A stretch of DNA of 60,557 nt from Chara braunii (Eukaryota; Streptophyta; Charophyceae; Charales; Characeae), in assembly GCA_003427395.1 (NCBI GenBank), contig BFEA01000887.1:298075-358631 (forward strand), given 5' to 3'. The notes beneath the pieces were generated by a model. It did no database searches. It was given only the letters and a program-made list of their open reading frames with translations, and had not been told where the DNA came from. Position numbers and translations under genes: made by a program. Below are positions 50,692 to 52,957 of this stretch, one piece after another; position 1 is the first letter of the stretch; each line of letters begins with the position of its first letter.

Positions 50692-52957
50692 GGGGCACCC
50701 CCTAGGTGTTTAGAGCCAGGGAGGAATGGCTCCCTTTTCTGGTTCATCTCTTCTCTTCTTCCTGTTCTTGTCTTGCTGTCAAACTTTTGCTTGCCAGTAC
50801 AGAGCAACCGAACTGCTGTCCCCCCGAGTAGACGGGGCATGTATACTTGTGTGTGAAACCGAAAAACAAAGAAAGTGCACAGGGCAGTCAGCATAATAGG
50901 GCAAGGTCTGGTAGGGCCTGTCTGTCAAGTCCAAAATGTGTGGGTCAAGCGTGCAAAATGTCAAAAATCAAGGCACCTACCCTTTCGTCAAAATGGTTCC
51001 AACCAGTATGGGTTCTGGTCTGGAAGCCTGTAGGCCAGAATAGATCCCTTCTAGAATGCTCGTGGTCTTTTTTTTTTTCTAGTCTTGAGAAAGTTAACCA
51101 TCAGACCCAGTCCAGGAGAGGAAGTCAAGCGTTAAGCCGCCAGTACATGGCCCCAGCCTTGCTGAAAAGAAAACTTGTCGCCTAGAAATTTTCGGAGGCC
51201 CAGCACCGTCGATGAATTGAATCGGCGGTGGGCGGCCTCCGAAAAGGGCCCGCGGCCGATTGCTTGATGTACTGGCGGTTTAAGGACGATCTTCTATGCC
51301 CATAATCTAAATTACCCCAGGATTGACCAAGACGGTCCTAGTAATCTCTCTCCAGAAATACCAAGGCCCAACCACGTCTCTATTCCATCCATATGATCAC
51401 ATACATGATACATCCCAATGGCGTGTCTCCAATACTTGTCAAACAGCGGCATTCAAAGTGTACATGATGGTAAAGGGGTGAGCATTGGAGTGAGTGATTT
51501 TGTTCATTGGCATCTGAAGTGATTAAACCACAAGTACTTCCGAAAGTCGTGGCCAAAAAAAAGCCACGACGTGCTGTGATAAACGGGCCTGGGGCGCTGG
51601 TCTAAATTCATTCAAGTGGAAATGTCACGTTCTTTTCTTTTGGCTGGCCGTTAACGAGCCGCAACTTGCGAAACTACTGATGGTTTAATATTCTTATGAA
51701 CCACTTTGTACGTACATTGACTGTGAATAACCAGACCCATTCCCGTACCTTCAACTTCAGACAAGGTGCAAAACAAACTCCAACAATTGTTTGCAAGTCT
51801 TAGAGCTCAAGAGATACGAGTGGAATAAGGAATTACTCAACCTGGTAGCATGCACGAGGCCTCCTCCTGGGCCTAAAGGGGGCACAATCTCAGTTCCTAG
51901 GCCCCCAGGGCACACGACCCTTATTGTTGGGTGGCCCTGAGGGCTGTGGTACACTTTCTGGGCCTGGTGTGTGTATTTGATGCTGCCTGAGTTATTTTCA
52001 GCTTCTTCCCAAAAAAAAAATCTTTGTTTTTGCACACGGGCCATGCTAATCTTCTCTGAATCGTTCCCATTTTAATGGATGTCCCAAAGGACTCTTCTGA
52101 TTCTTGTGAGAGTTGGACAGTTTGTTTCAGAGAGTTTTCGTCTGCTCCAGGTTTTGTCTGGTCTAGGACAGGCCATTTTGGACTTCGTTTTGTCCGAAGC
52201 AGCACTTGAGCCTGGTCGGACCAGTAGAGGTACACCTTTCCACATTTCGGCCATTTCCGGCCCAGAAGACTTTCATCCGCATCTGGGCTGGACCTGGTTT
52301 TGTGCAGTAGTGACTGTCCTGCCCTTGTCGGTTTCTGGACTTGCCCTGCTATATCAGCAGGGCTGCCTGGGCGTCCGGTAGGGACCCAGGCCAGCTGTTT
52401 TTTGTGCCAGGTCACTAGACCAGGACTAGAGCCTGCATCTAGGACCACCTATCGTGGTTTAGATCGGGCAAATTCAGGTGGACAGGTCCTCCTTCTCTCA
52501 TCTCCGAATTTCTGAGAGATTGCCCTAACCCCTGTATTTCGAGCCTTGTTTGACATCGACAGGGTGGGTCCTGTCTGGCCAAAGGCTGGTGCTGAAGGTG
52601 TACATCTTTCAGGCATCTTGGATTCTTCCCTGGCTATGAGATGTGGAAGTTTTTGATGCAAGATATGGCATGGCTGCTTGTTGCAACAAAGAGTCGACTG
52701 GGATCATTATTGATGAATCGTTGCCATTCTTGTTCTTGTATCGACAACAATGACGCGTCTTGTCAAGTTCGACGACTGGTGTTCACACCACTCCCTGCTT
52801 GAATTGGTTCTGTGCATATGACTCTCAGGAGGTCACAGCATATGGATTTCAGCTTTCCACCGAAAGAGGGTAGTGGAATTGAAAAGCTCATTCCTCATGC
52901 ACAGCCAGAATGTGTTGAGCTAATCAACAAGCTTTTGGCATACAATCCCGATGAACG
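2454..52957 (+). CDS. MOK: MOK-family (RAGE/LF4-like) serine/threonine kinase, 3' end missing
   Basis: Exons: 2454-2460 (tentative), 2696-2820, 27792-27871, 35529-35659, 40635-40717, 41857-41927, 44186-44298, 49929-50010 and 52829-52957. All introns are GT..AG and all phases match, giving 273 codons plus 2 nt without a stop. Motifs by residue: G-loop GEGTFSEV 11-18, VAIK with K33, alpha-C E50, HRDIKPEN 126-133 (D128, K130, N133), ADFG 144-147, activation-loop T-E-Y 159-161, WYRAPE 166-171, and alpha-F D184. The GEGTFSEV, TEYISTRWYRAPECLLTDG and GSGI signatures are those of MOK, a CMGC kinase between the MAPKs and MAK/ICK. The Chlamydomonas relative LF4 shortens flagella, so a ciliary role is likely (inference). 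The last kinase subdomain and the C-terminal tail are absent, presumably right of the window. Introns reach 25 kb and are full of transposons. Confidence 0.93.
2556..2633. repeat. (GA)n microsatellite
   Basis: About 78 bp of uninterrupted GA. It ends some 60 bp before the acceptor of the first conserved MOK exon. The transcribed strand is purine-rich here. Confidence 0.97.
2696..2820 (+). CDS. MOK: MOK exon: G-loop and catalytic lysine
   Basis: Acceptor ..GTGTGTAG at 2695, donor GTACAG at 2821, phase 0 at the 3' side. It encodes 41 full codons (Y4-Q44) with GEGTFSEV and YVAIK (K33). The third glycine of the usual GxGxxG loop is serine, as is normal in MOK. There is no in-frame ATG before the loop, so translation must start in an earlier exon. 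Confidence 0.93.
2821..3720. other. Start of 25-kb intron 1; nothing recognised
   Basis: Intron 1 of the kinase gene runs 2821-27791. Its first 900 bp have T-rich short repeats (TTATCCCTTCTACATAT-like words at 2975-3075) and no credible gene or known element. Confidence 0.5.
3723..3831. mobile_element. MITE of the ACCGTCTTC family, copy 2 (diverged)
   Basis: Left end TACCGTCTTC at 3723, right end GGGGGAAGACGATGG near 3831. The arms are diverged relative to copy 1. Its right half is the seed of the tandem array at 3781-4062. Confidence 0.65.
3781..4062. repeat. Three tandem 93-94 bp units containing a MITE right arm
   Basis: CGGTCACTTACAGACAAAAG recurs at 3781, 3875 and 3968. Each unit contains the MITE right arm (GTGTTCGGGGGAAGACG) plus flanking GCACACTCATGC..GATCACACACGATCAC. 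The copies are nearly identical, so the amplification looks younger than the MITE insertion. Confidence 0.85.
4251..4360. mobile_element. MITE of the ACCGTCTTC family, copy 3
   Basis: Begins TACCGTCTTTGCCCCGAACA and ends TGTTCCGGGGAAGACGGCA. Length is 110 bp, with imperfect palindromic arms and a centre different from copy 1. Confidence 0.75.
4361..4739. other. Unannotated intron sequence
   Basis: Moderately GC-rich, with open frames but no family resemblance. I see nothing specific. Confidence 0.4.
4740..4802 (-). mobile_element. LINE-type 3' tail, short insertion
   Basis: Read on the minus strand it gives CCGGACTGGTGCCCCCAGAG, then TAGAAGGGGTTGTG and an A-rich tail. The stem-loop (4772-4791) corresponds to the one before the poly(A) of the full LINE at 22946. 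Here the stem is CCCC/GGGG instead of CTCC/GGAG, a compensatory difference. Confidence 0.6.
4803..5388. other. Unannotated intron sequence
   Basis: Contains an A/T homopolymer patch at 5019-5053 and a small CAGCCCTA..TAGGGCTG palindrome at about 5217-5250. No gene or known element recognised. Confidence 0.35.
5389..5830 (+). repeat. Dispersed repeat with internal subunits of about 125 bp
   Basis: Subunits share TTCTAGCCT..ATCAGTAGG, CCACCACC..CCGCCC, ACTAGACCCCTCY and GTTGTAC..ATTGTTT. Matching subunits recur at about 53400-53720. One subunit is split by a MITE (5463-5569). Noncoding; class unknown. Confidence 0.7.
5463..5569. mobile_element. MITE of the ACCGTCTTC family, copy 4
   Basis: About 107 bp. 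Left end ACCGTCTTCACCCG, right end CGGGTGAAGACGGT. It shares the centre TATCTAGACTGAAAG with copy 5 at 25928 and is inserted in the dispersed repeat at 5389-5830. Confidence 0.88.
5998..6230 (-). mobile_element. Dimeric tRNA-like SINE
   Basis: On the minus strand there is a tRNA-like head (A box in GGTTTGTGGGTAGAGC, B box GGTTCAATTCC, 6174-6226). A body containing ACTTGTCCCCCACCC follows, then a second tRNA-like unit (A box GTACAGTAGGTTGAGC, B box GGGTTCGGTTCTGG, 6008-6075). The same head-body-head order occurs at 54402-54630 and 54779-55080. Confidence 0.7.
6231..6782. other. Unannotated intron sequence
   Basis: No gene supported. A 141-residue frame on the + strand (6455-6880) has no recognisable domain and runs into a retroposon tail, so I do not call it. 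Confidence 0.35.
6783..6950 (-). mobile_element. Short poly(A)-tailed retroposon with 3' stem-loop, copy 1
   Basis: Read on the minus strand it ends GCTCCCCACGAATAGATGAGC (stem-loop 6813-6833), followed by TTTTGTTCC and an A run (complement of 6791-6803). The upstream body resembles that at 24172-24265 (AGC..GGG..CAGCTT..). No RNA polymerase III boxes were recognised. Confidence 0.6.
7060..7410 (+). repeat. Dispersed repeat R1, partial copy
   Basis: Shares CCTTCCTCCCTCRRCA, AGGTTACARRGCA and CCGGCC..CGTCGT..CAAC-type blocks with 24440-25060 (+) and 56800-57745 (-). No coding capacity; class unknown. Confidence 0.6.
7497..8670 (+). pseudogene. Ty3/gypsy chromovirus pol 3' remnant (integrase, chromodomain)
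   Basis: Frames in order: the end of the integrase zinc-binding domain (FDWTGMKG..VECQVC, 7497-7555); the integrase core from about 7640 (MMVIVDHFSEF..FGTP, LVSDRD at 7838-7855, SCWHPEANGLAEE at 7910-7950); the GPY-like C-terminal region (YYGPWEVLDAIG..KYPVFHASKL, 8270-8385); and a chromodomain-like end (KQYQVHFMYHPLDDCYWI) stopping at 8670. At least three frame changes and internal stops make it dead. The first catalytic Asp position reads N in SINFTNM. Gag, protease and RT are not present. Confidence 0.85.
8671..8840 (+). other. Ty3/gypsy 3' untranslated spacer with polypurine tract
   Basis: Connects the chromodomain stop to the LTR. It ends GAGAGGGCAG followed by a G-rich run with two Ns (about 8810-8837). 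This is a good candidate polypurine tract, directly before TG of the LTR. Confidence 0.7.
8841..10150 (+). mobile_element. 3' LTR of the Ty3/gypsy element
   Basis: About 1.31 kb. It starts TGTAAGGACC right after the polypurine tract and ends GGCCAGGATCATAACA. An inverted copy lies at 28786-30069 and matches along the whole length, which fixes both ends. Open frames around 9326-9680 exist in both copies but drift out of frame, so I do not regard them as genes. Confidence 0.85.
10383..10960 (+). pseudogene. LINE ORF2 C-terminal zinc-finger fragment
   Basis: The frame reads PWLLADRALAVNKWLNKRR and then the zf-RVT finger CAICPDG..EHCVLLC (CX2CX9HX4C). It ends with EGKIAAIDRVRIHF, matching the terminus of the LINE ORF2 at 21975-22010. 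Broken by frame changes. Confidence 0.8.
11250..11325 (+). repeat. Degenerate TTTAGGG-like motifs in a LINE 3'UTR
   Basis: AGGGTTTAGGGTTTAG at about 11259 and AGGGTTTAGGGTTTTGG at about 11304, with looser versions near 11160. These are plant-type telomere words but only 2-3 units long. Similar words occur in the 3'UTR of the complete LINE near 22640-22740. Confidence 0.55.
11334..11680. mobile_element. AAACCACCAGTAC-family inverted-repeat element, copy 1 plus duplicated arm
   Basis: Left arm TTAAACCACTGGTACACGGC at 11334, right arm CATGTGCTGGTGCTTTAA at about 11530. Two further right arms (GTACTTGTGGTTTGAAGCC at about 11594 and GTACTTGCGGTTTAAAGCC at about 11663), each followed by TAAGTAGTTT, suggest partial duplication. 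Inserted in the 3'UTR of the LINE fragment. Confidence 0.65.
13231..14400 (+). repeat. Tandem 5'UTR monomers of the LINE
   Basis: Three units start near 13231, 13607 and 14033. Each holds a CGATCCCACCCCA-rich part, then CGTCT..GGTAAA, TTTCAGCGAAAT, GACTAAAAGCCGATCCCCAA and GGCAAAATGCTGCC. The period is about 376 bp. The second unit is about 50 bp longer because of an internal duplication (AATAACTCACATGCGCG twice, at about 13933 and 13984). Degenerate C-rich copies extend left to about 12640. Position and design resemble promoter monomers of mammalian L1 5'UTRs. Confidence 0.8.
14483..17554 (+). pseudogene. LINE ORF1 (nucleic-acid-binding protein, CCHC knuckle), disrupted
   Basis: About 1020 codons if frame changes near 15100-15190 and 16440 and a TAG at 16727 are ignored. 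The N-terminal part resembles the plant-LINE ORF1 region before the knuckle (WLPANPDFLAP..PDQWIFKK). A CX2CX4HX4C knuckle, CFKCRGRGHL..AC, lies at 15426-15467. A long acidic, Glu/Arg/Ser-rich linker follows (15840-16470), then a likely coiled coil (16900-17040). The last 150 residues (LQMGSGFELREGLIWMPWQV) match nothing I know. It binds element RNA in related LINEs. Scattered Ns limit the reading. ORF2 starts 46 bp downstream. Confidence 0.75.
17601..22030 (+). pseudogene. LINE ORF2 (APE endonuclease, reverse transcriptase, zf-RVT), disrupted
   Basis: Endonuclease: KITSWNVNGL (17670-17705), FLCLQKTHLQ (17784-17813), LAGDWNATLDP (18135-18170), RIDYFL (18350) and GLDHKP (18430). RT: NYRPITLL (19315), FFDFEKAYDQVSW (19515-19555, motif A), RQGDPLAAPIF (19700, motif B) and FADDL (19848-19862, motif C). 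C-terminal finger CRVCQEGLPETLVHCLLEC at 21550-21606. Frame changes occur near 18780, 19120 and 19350, and there is a stop at 21263. The catalytic Glu of the usual LQETH reads Lys (codon AAA, 17799-17801). In living copies it nicks target DNA and reverse-transcribes the element RNA. Confidence 0.92.
22031..22989 (+). other. LINE 3'UTR
   Basis: Noncoding. It ends with TTGACTTGCCGGTGGAATAG, GGAACCGGACTGACGCTCCC and the stem-loop 22946-22966 (GCTCC..GGAGC) before poly(A). Motifs like TCTAGGGTTCAGGGGTTAAG occur near 22640. Confidence 0.75.
23026..23111 (+). mobile_element. Second LINE 3' tail directly after the first poly(A)
   Basis: AGGAACCGGACTGATGCTCC and the stem-loop (23044-23065, GCTC..GAGC), followed by an A-rich tail at 23092-23111. 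It is an extremely 5'-truncated copy of the LINE end placed tail-to-head after the full element. Confidence 0.75.
23112..24100. other. Unannotated intron 1 sequence
   Basis: AT-balanced, with short frames only. No gene, RNA or known repeat recognised. Confidence 0.4.
24101..24300 (-). mobile_element. Short poly(A)-tailed retroposon with 3' stem-loop, copy 2
   Basis: On the minus strand the stem-loop GCTCCCCACGAATAGATTGGAGC occupies 24153-24175, followed by ATTTGTTTCC, a C run and an A-rich tail (24101-24128 on +). Its body is the source of the 94 bp that reappear exactly at 44389-44482. Confidence 0.65.
24440..25060 (+). repeat. Dispersed repeat R1, long copy
   Basis: Has internal near-repeats of CTACCAGGCCTCAYGCCCCC, AGGTTACAGGGCA and CCGGCCAGC.TCGTT. 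Its end, AGCAGAGCCACCATCTC..AGTAGGACGC.TGATATC, matches the reverse complement of 57630-57730. No ORF of note. Possibly a non-autonomous LTR or DNA element; class undecided. Confidence 0.7.
25061..25927. other. Unannotated intron 1 sequence, partly GC-rich
   Basis: Contains T-rich (TTTTTTC)n at 25222-25252, a short (CCCAGA)n run at 25531-25557 and a GAG run at 25707-25727. Open frames of up to 114 residues here are compositional. No gene called. Confidence 0.4.
25928..26034. mobile_element. MITE of the ACCGTCTTC family, copy 5 (diverged ends)
   Basis: Palindromic arms ATGAATACAACGTATGGTCA and its counterpart TGACCGTACGTTGTATTCGG. It shares the centre TATCTAGACTGAAAG with copy 4. Its outer ends read CTTCTTCC/GGGGAATAAGG. 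Confidence 0.75.
26291..26431. mobile_element. AAACCACCAGTAC-family inverted-repeat element, copy 2
   Basis: Left arm TCAAACCACCAGTACTTCCA, right arm TTTCGGAAGTACTGGTG..CTGGTGGTTTAA. AAGCCCC flanks both sides (26283-26289 and after 26430), a possible target duplication. About 140 bp, noncoding. Confidence 0.75.
26432..27250. other. Unannotated intron 1 sequence
   Basis: No gene or known element recognised. It contains short A-rich runs near 26670. Confidence 0.35.
27260..27450 (-). mobile_element. tRNA-derived SINE, family 2, copy 1
   Basis: The minus-strand head at 27385-27450 has A box TAGCTCACTTGGTAGAGC and B box GGGTTCGATTCCC, with GCATTCAGGAGGTTGTG between. The G/C-rich stretch 27280-27384 would be the body. 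It lacks a clean anticodon stem, so it is not called as a tRNA gene. Confidence 0.7.
27468..27770. repeat. Three tandem units of about 66 bp before a MOK exon
   Basis: Units carry TTTTCGGACTTTTCAAAAAC, TAATGGCTTTCATGCA and TGTTGGCTGGACT at about 27475, 27645 and 27710. The array ends about 20 bp before the acceptor of the next kinase exon (27792), and one unit carries an inserted retroposon tail. Confidence 0.8.
27534..27622 (-). mobile_element. 89-bp LINE 3' tail insertion with target-site duplication
   Basis: On the minus strand it reads GGAACCGGACTGACGCTCCC, completes the stem-loop (27581-27603, GCTCC..GGAGC), then CAGGACCATAAGGACCTGTT and an A-rich tail. TGGCTGGACTAAACTTTT flanks it on both sides (27516-27533 and 27623-27640). 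Removing the insert restores the tandem unit, so this is a real target-primed insertion. Confidence 0.85.
27792..27871 (+). CDS. MOK: MOK exon: alpha-C helix
   Basis: Acceptor ..TGCTGAAG at 27791, donor GTAAGT at 27872. Encodes V45-L70 (VNNLREIQALRRLSPHANVI) plus two bases of Y71. E50 is the alpha-C glutamate pairing with K33. Phase 0 in, phase 2 out. Confidence 0.95.
28043..28116. repeat. (TTC)n microsatellite followed by a G run
   Basis: About 60 bp of TTC, then a run of about ten G. In intron 2 of the kinase gene. Confidence 0.95.
28117..28785. other. Unannotated intron 2 sequence
   Basis: Contains loosely repeated words such as TGAGCTAGCTTGGGCT..ATA (about 28376, 28462, 28497). No gene recognised. 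Confidence 0.4.
28786..30069 (-). mobile_element. Solo LTR of the Ty3/gypsy element, inverted
   Basis: Full-length match (reverse complement) to the LTR at 8841-10150. On + it begins TGTTATGATCCTGGCC and ends GGGTCATGACA. GAGC lies immediately on both sides (28782-28785 and 30070-30073), a 4-bp target duplication. No internal region is present, as expected after LTR-LTR recombination. Right of it is an old LINE fragment. Confidence 0.85.
30074..30303 (+). pseudogene. Old LINE ORF2 C-terminal fragment, split by insertion
   Basis: Frame VQAKWKQTREKF.FCIQMKDI resembles HRELLAQWQRTQDKL at 34045-34090 and the far C-terminus of ORF2 at 21870. The sequence continues at 33273 after the younger LINE insertion. 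Broken and short. Confidence 0.65.
30310..32026 (+). CDS. LINE ORF2 C-terminal part (thumb region and zf-RVT), open frame
   Basis: About 570 codons, open throughout. It begins at the truncation point inside PKAQGGLGVLNPASQFQALQ, the region after the RT palm. It continues with VEHLWNVEEN, the block LEVDPAEWGWYVP, WLIIYW.VPVNQWLSKRR, and the finger CRVCNEGSEESLTHCFLLC (CX2CX9HX4C, 31549-31605). It ends SLQFQGWD at 32026. Endonuclease and RT catalytic motifs are absent, so it cannot act alone. A few Ns lie in the first 1.2 kb. The intact frame suggests a recent insertion. Confidence 0.82.
32027..32583 (+). other. 3'UTR of the younger LINE
   Basis: Noncoding, follows the ORF2 stop directly. It runs into an N gap, so the terminal stem-loop cannot be checked. 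Confidence 0.7.
32584..33233. other. Assembly gap of 650 N
   Basis: Unsequenced. It lies inside the younger LINE just before its poly(A). Translations across it are meaningless. Confidence 1.
33273..34350 (+). pseudogene. Old LINE ORF2 C-terminus with partial tandem duplication
   Basis: Reads LKFHDLLQIDTG..ALVDLQWYG (33270-33390), then RWARHLNISRICLRHITWF, HRWLPTNDWF and a finger CKFCQEG..IEHIFLQC (33695-33765), then LWGLWWKRR and LLAQWQRTQDKL (33935-34070). At 34205-34345 the first block returns (LKFHDWLQIDPG..ALVDPQWYG). The unit therefore begins to repeat after about 945 bp. Stops and frameshifts are present. It is a different LINE family from the 12.4-kb copy. Confidence 0.72.
34410..34563. 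mobile_element. AAACCACCAGTAC-family element, copy 3
   Basis: Left arm CAAACCACCAGTACATGCC, right arm GGGGCCATGTACTGGTGCTTTAA. About 154 bp. Confidence 0.72.
34855..35046. mobile_element. AAACCACCAGTAC-family element, copy 4
   Basis: Left arm CAAACCGCCAGTACATGGCC followed by CCAGCCTTGC, identical in design to 51132-51283. Right arm GTGCACTGGTGGTTTAA. About 190 bp. Confidence 0.75.
35340..35480. repeat. Direct repeat upstream of a MOK exon
   Basis: AGGTTACGCTCTCTTCAYYATG..AAGTGTT and TTTCAAGTAAGCAAAGATGC..TGGTTGGACTT each occur twice (about 35340-35400 and 35405-35477). This is an imperfect tandem duplication of about 65-80 bp in intron 2. Confidence 0.75.
35529..35659 (+). CDS. MOK: MOK exon: hinge and alpha-D/E region
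   Basis: Acceptor TTGCATCAG at 35528, donor GTATGC at 35660. Encodes the last base of Y71, D72-K114 (including LALVFELMDMNIYELIRGRR and KNYMYQLMK) and the first base of A115. ELMDMNIYELI is a MOK hallmark after the hinge. Phase 2 in, phase 1 out. Confidence 0.95.
35822..35966. repeat. (CT)n microsatellite, 145 bp
   Basis: One N at 35890. It lies 163 bp downstream of a kinase exon, in intron 3. Confidence 0.97.
35967..37090. other. Unannotated intron 3 sequence
   Basis: No gene or known repeat recognised. Short frames only. Confidence 0.4.
37091..37500 (-). mobile_element. Two stem-loop retroposon remnants flanking an AAACCACC-type element
   Basis: On the minus strand GCTCCCCGCCAATAGATCAGAGC (37096-37118) and a looser version, GCTGCCCCCCACCAATAGAT..GAGC (37419-37444), both follow TTTTCCAGCAGGTG. 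Between them an AAACCACC-like element spans about 37139-37344 (ACCACTACCTCCAAGCC to GGCAGTGGTGGTTTAA). Tails are eroded. Confidence 0.55.
37501..38355. other. Unannotated intron 3 sequence
   Basis: Has repeated GAACAG..ACACTTTCC/ACAGACACA words near 37975-38100. No gene called. Confidence 0.4.
38356..38500. mobile_element. AAACCACCAGTAC-family element, copy 5
   Basis: Left arm TAAACCACCAGTACTTGGCC, right arm TAGGAAGTACTGGTGGTTT. 145 bp with clear inverted ends. Confidence 0.78.
38501..40634. other. Unannotated intron 3 sequence
   Basis: Contains a (TA)n run at 39977-39993 and several frames of about 60-147 residues without recognisable domains. The stretch 38750-39330 is compositionally like an LTR or gag leader, but I cannot show it. 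Confidence 0.4.
40635..40717 (+). CDS. MOK: MOK exon: catalytic loop
   Basis: Acceptor TTGCTTCAG at 40634, donor GTACAT at 40718. Encodes the rest of A115 and M116-K142: MDHVHRNGIFHRDIKPENIL and IMEDNLK. D128 is the catalytic base and N133 the metal ligand. Phase 1 in, phase 0 out. Confidence 0.96.
41382..41533 (-). mobile_element. tRNA-derived SINE, family 2, copy 2
   Basis: The minus-strand head (41464-41531) has A box CCTAGCTCAGTTGGTAGAGC and a perfect B box, GGTTCAATGCC, with GGCATTCAGGAGGTCATG between, as at 27385. The body (41382-41455) is repeated at 41737-41809. No good acceptor stem, so not a functional tRNA. Confidence 0.75.
41737..41809 (-). repeat. Second copy of the SINE body
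   Basis: About 72 bp (GGGGTTGAGCATCACTGATT..CTACGTCCTGATCAGT) matching 41382-41452 with few differences. It ends 47 bp before a kinase exon acceptor. Confidence 0.85.
41857..41927 (+). CDS. MOK: MOK exon: DFG and activation loop (T-E-Y)
   Basis: Acceptor TTGAACCAG at 41856, donor GTAAGA at 41928. Encodes L143-R165 (LADFGSCRGIYSKQPYTEYI..STR) and two bases of W166. D145 binds Mg. T159-E160-Y161 is the TxY motif expected to be phosphorylated. At 71 bp it is too short for a simple ORF scan and was found from the gap between neighbouring exons. Confidence 0.95.
42270..42435. repeat. Perfect 83-bp tandem duplication
   Basis: AATGTAAGGCTGTTGCCAAA starts at 42270 and again at 42353. The two units are identical through TCCTAGAACACCTT. 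Either a recent duplication or an assembly duplication. Confidence 0.92.
42600..43250 (-). pseudogene. Retrotransposon gag-like remnant
   Basis: On the minus strand PPPAFKGQRHEDVKIWRQGVQ (about 43060-43120) is followed by MVLYLKEAAKAWVMSQIRTA (about 42920-42978), then EDYAQKKPWQDFASRLCARI. The F-x-G..W and LKEAAKAW..F..L pattern is that of Ty3/gypsy capsid regions. A stop lies between the two parts. No pol is seen beside it. Confidence 0.55.
44186..44298 (+). CDS. MOK: MOK exon: APE motif and alpha-F
   Basis: Acceptor AATGACAG at 44185, donor GTATGT at 44299. Encodes the last base of W166, Y167-P203 (YRAPECLLTDGYYNYKMDMW, then GVGCVFFEIVSLFPLFP) and the first base of G204. A169-P170-E171 closes the activation segment and D184 is the alpha-F Asp. 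The sequence 52 bp downstream is artefactual. Confidence 0.96.
44351..44388. other. Nextera mate-pair junction adapter (artefact)
   Basis: CTGTCTCTTATACACATCT (44351-44369) joined directly to its reverse complement (44370-44388). This perfect 38-bp palindrome is two Tn5 mosaic ends ligated at circularisation. It is not genomic. Confidence 0.97.
44389..44482. other. Misplaced 94-bp copy of 24172-24265 (artefact)
   Basis: Identical base for base to 24172-24265, starting at the adapter edge and ending at an N (44483). It probably comes from a chimeric mate-pair read used to fill a gap. Confidence 0.88.
44484..44542. repeat. (CT)n(CA)n compound microsatellite
   Basis: About 23 bp CT then 36 bp CA, directly after the N that ends the artefactual segment. 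Confidence 0.95.
44506..45450 (-). pseudogene. Retrotransposon gag-like remnant
   Basis: Minus-strand frames in order: MHCAYNNLFGWILRLRHQFP (45345-45420), SENLDNWLMAVHAFIRMKD (about 44980-45035), SQASITSWLIGKLAGW (about 44885-44940), YTLQEFIFTEPFQDRTSAQK (about 44790-44850), and FNWCADHAKIQDELATL (44690-44745). The W..V..F / A..W / F..F..A layout resembles LTR-retrotransposon capsid. Frames are interrupted. Confidence 0.5.
45476..45560. mobile_element. AAACCACC-type element, partial
   Basis: One arm only: TTTAAACCACCACTACCTCC followed by GAGCCTCTTTTCC, like the element starting at 37139. The opposite arm was not found. Confidence 0.5.
45990..46090 (-). other. Possible tRNA-derived sequence
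   Basis: The minus strand has GGTAGCCCAGTTGGACGGGC (A-box-like) and GGGATCGAGTCCTGG (B-box-like), about 60 bp apart. Acceptor stem not convincing. Likely a SINE head or tRNA relic. Confidence 0.35.
46200..46451 (-). other. Charged minus-strand ORF, possibly gag leader
   Basis: 83 codons, Lys/Glu/Gln-rich (HWNELRRKAGVELREFERKE). It lies upstream, in the same orientation, of the gag-like remnant ending near 45450, so it could be its N-terminal part. No domain recognised. Confidence 0.3.
46826..46998. repeat. Three tandem units of about 55-63 bp
   Basis: AAAGCRACACCRTAAG starts at 46826, 46881 and 46944. Each is followed by TACTAAAA..ATATGACRAGTGGAAATTG. Noncoding. Confidence 0.85.
46999..49928. 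other. Remainder of intron 6, nothing recognised
   Basis: Short frames without domains. AT-rich TATATA stretch at 49440-49485, A/CAAAAA run at 49782-49812. No RNA gene or known transposon end recognised. Confidence 0.4.
49929..50010 (+). CDS. MOK: MOK exon: MAPK-insert-side helix region
   Basis: Acceptor GTGGCCAG at 49928, donor GTATTA at 50011. Encodes the rest of G204, T205-K230 (TNELDQIHKIHNILGTPPPE, then VLEKMK) and two bases of R231. NELDQI.KIH..IGTP is conserved in MOK/MAK kinases. Reading through the donor would stop at a TGA at 50037. Confidence 0.94.
50341..50509. mobile_element. AAACCACCAGTAC-family element, copy 6
   Basis: Left arm TTGAACCACCAGTACCTTTC, right arm AAAGGTACTGGTGGTTTAA. 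The interior has an imperfect GGGCCGCC..GGCGGCCC palindrome. Confidence 0.78.
50650..50695. repeat. Poly(C)40 joined to G6
   Basis: Forty C followed directly by six G. Long pure C runs are rare in assemblies, and the abrupt C-to-G switch could be a fold-back or gap-closure artefact. Confidence 0.9.
51132..51283. mobile_element. AAACCACCAGTAC-family element, copy 7
   Basis: Left arm TTAAGCCGCCAGTACATGGC, right arm GATGTACTGGCGGTTTAA. The G/C variant occurs in both arms (CCGCC / GGCGG). Same subfamily as copy 4. Confidence 0.8.
51523..51688. mobile_element. AAACCACCAGTAC-family element, copy 8
   Basis: Left arm TTAAACCACAAGTACTTCCG, right arm CGAAACTACTGATGGTTTAA. Interior GTCGTGGCC..AAGCCACGAC hairpin. 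Subfamily of copies 2 and 5. Confidence 0.75.
52031..52092 (-). pseudogene. U6 snRNA 5' fragment
   Basis: On the minus strand it gives GTCCTTTGGGACATCC (5' stem-loop, plant type), TAAAATGGGAACGATTCAGA and GAAGATTAGCATGGCCCGTG, then TGCA before diverging into CAAAAACAAAGA. It covers about the first 66 nt of U6, including the ACAGAGA-like box (here TTCAGAGA) and AGC triad region. It lacks the 3' stem and has substitutions, so it is a truncated pseudogene in intron 7. Confidence 0.88.
52829..52957 (+). CDS. MOK: MOK exon: alpha-G to alpha-H
   Basis: Acceptor GACTCTCAG at 52828, donor GTCAGG at 52958. Encodes the last base of R231, R232-E273 (MDFSFPPKEGSGIEKLIPHA, then QPECVELINKLLAYNPDE) and two bases of R274. 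Y-N-P-D-E-R is subdomain XI; its Arg is split by the intron. The next exon was not found to 60557. Confidence 0.94.
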
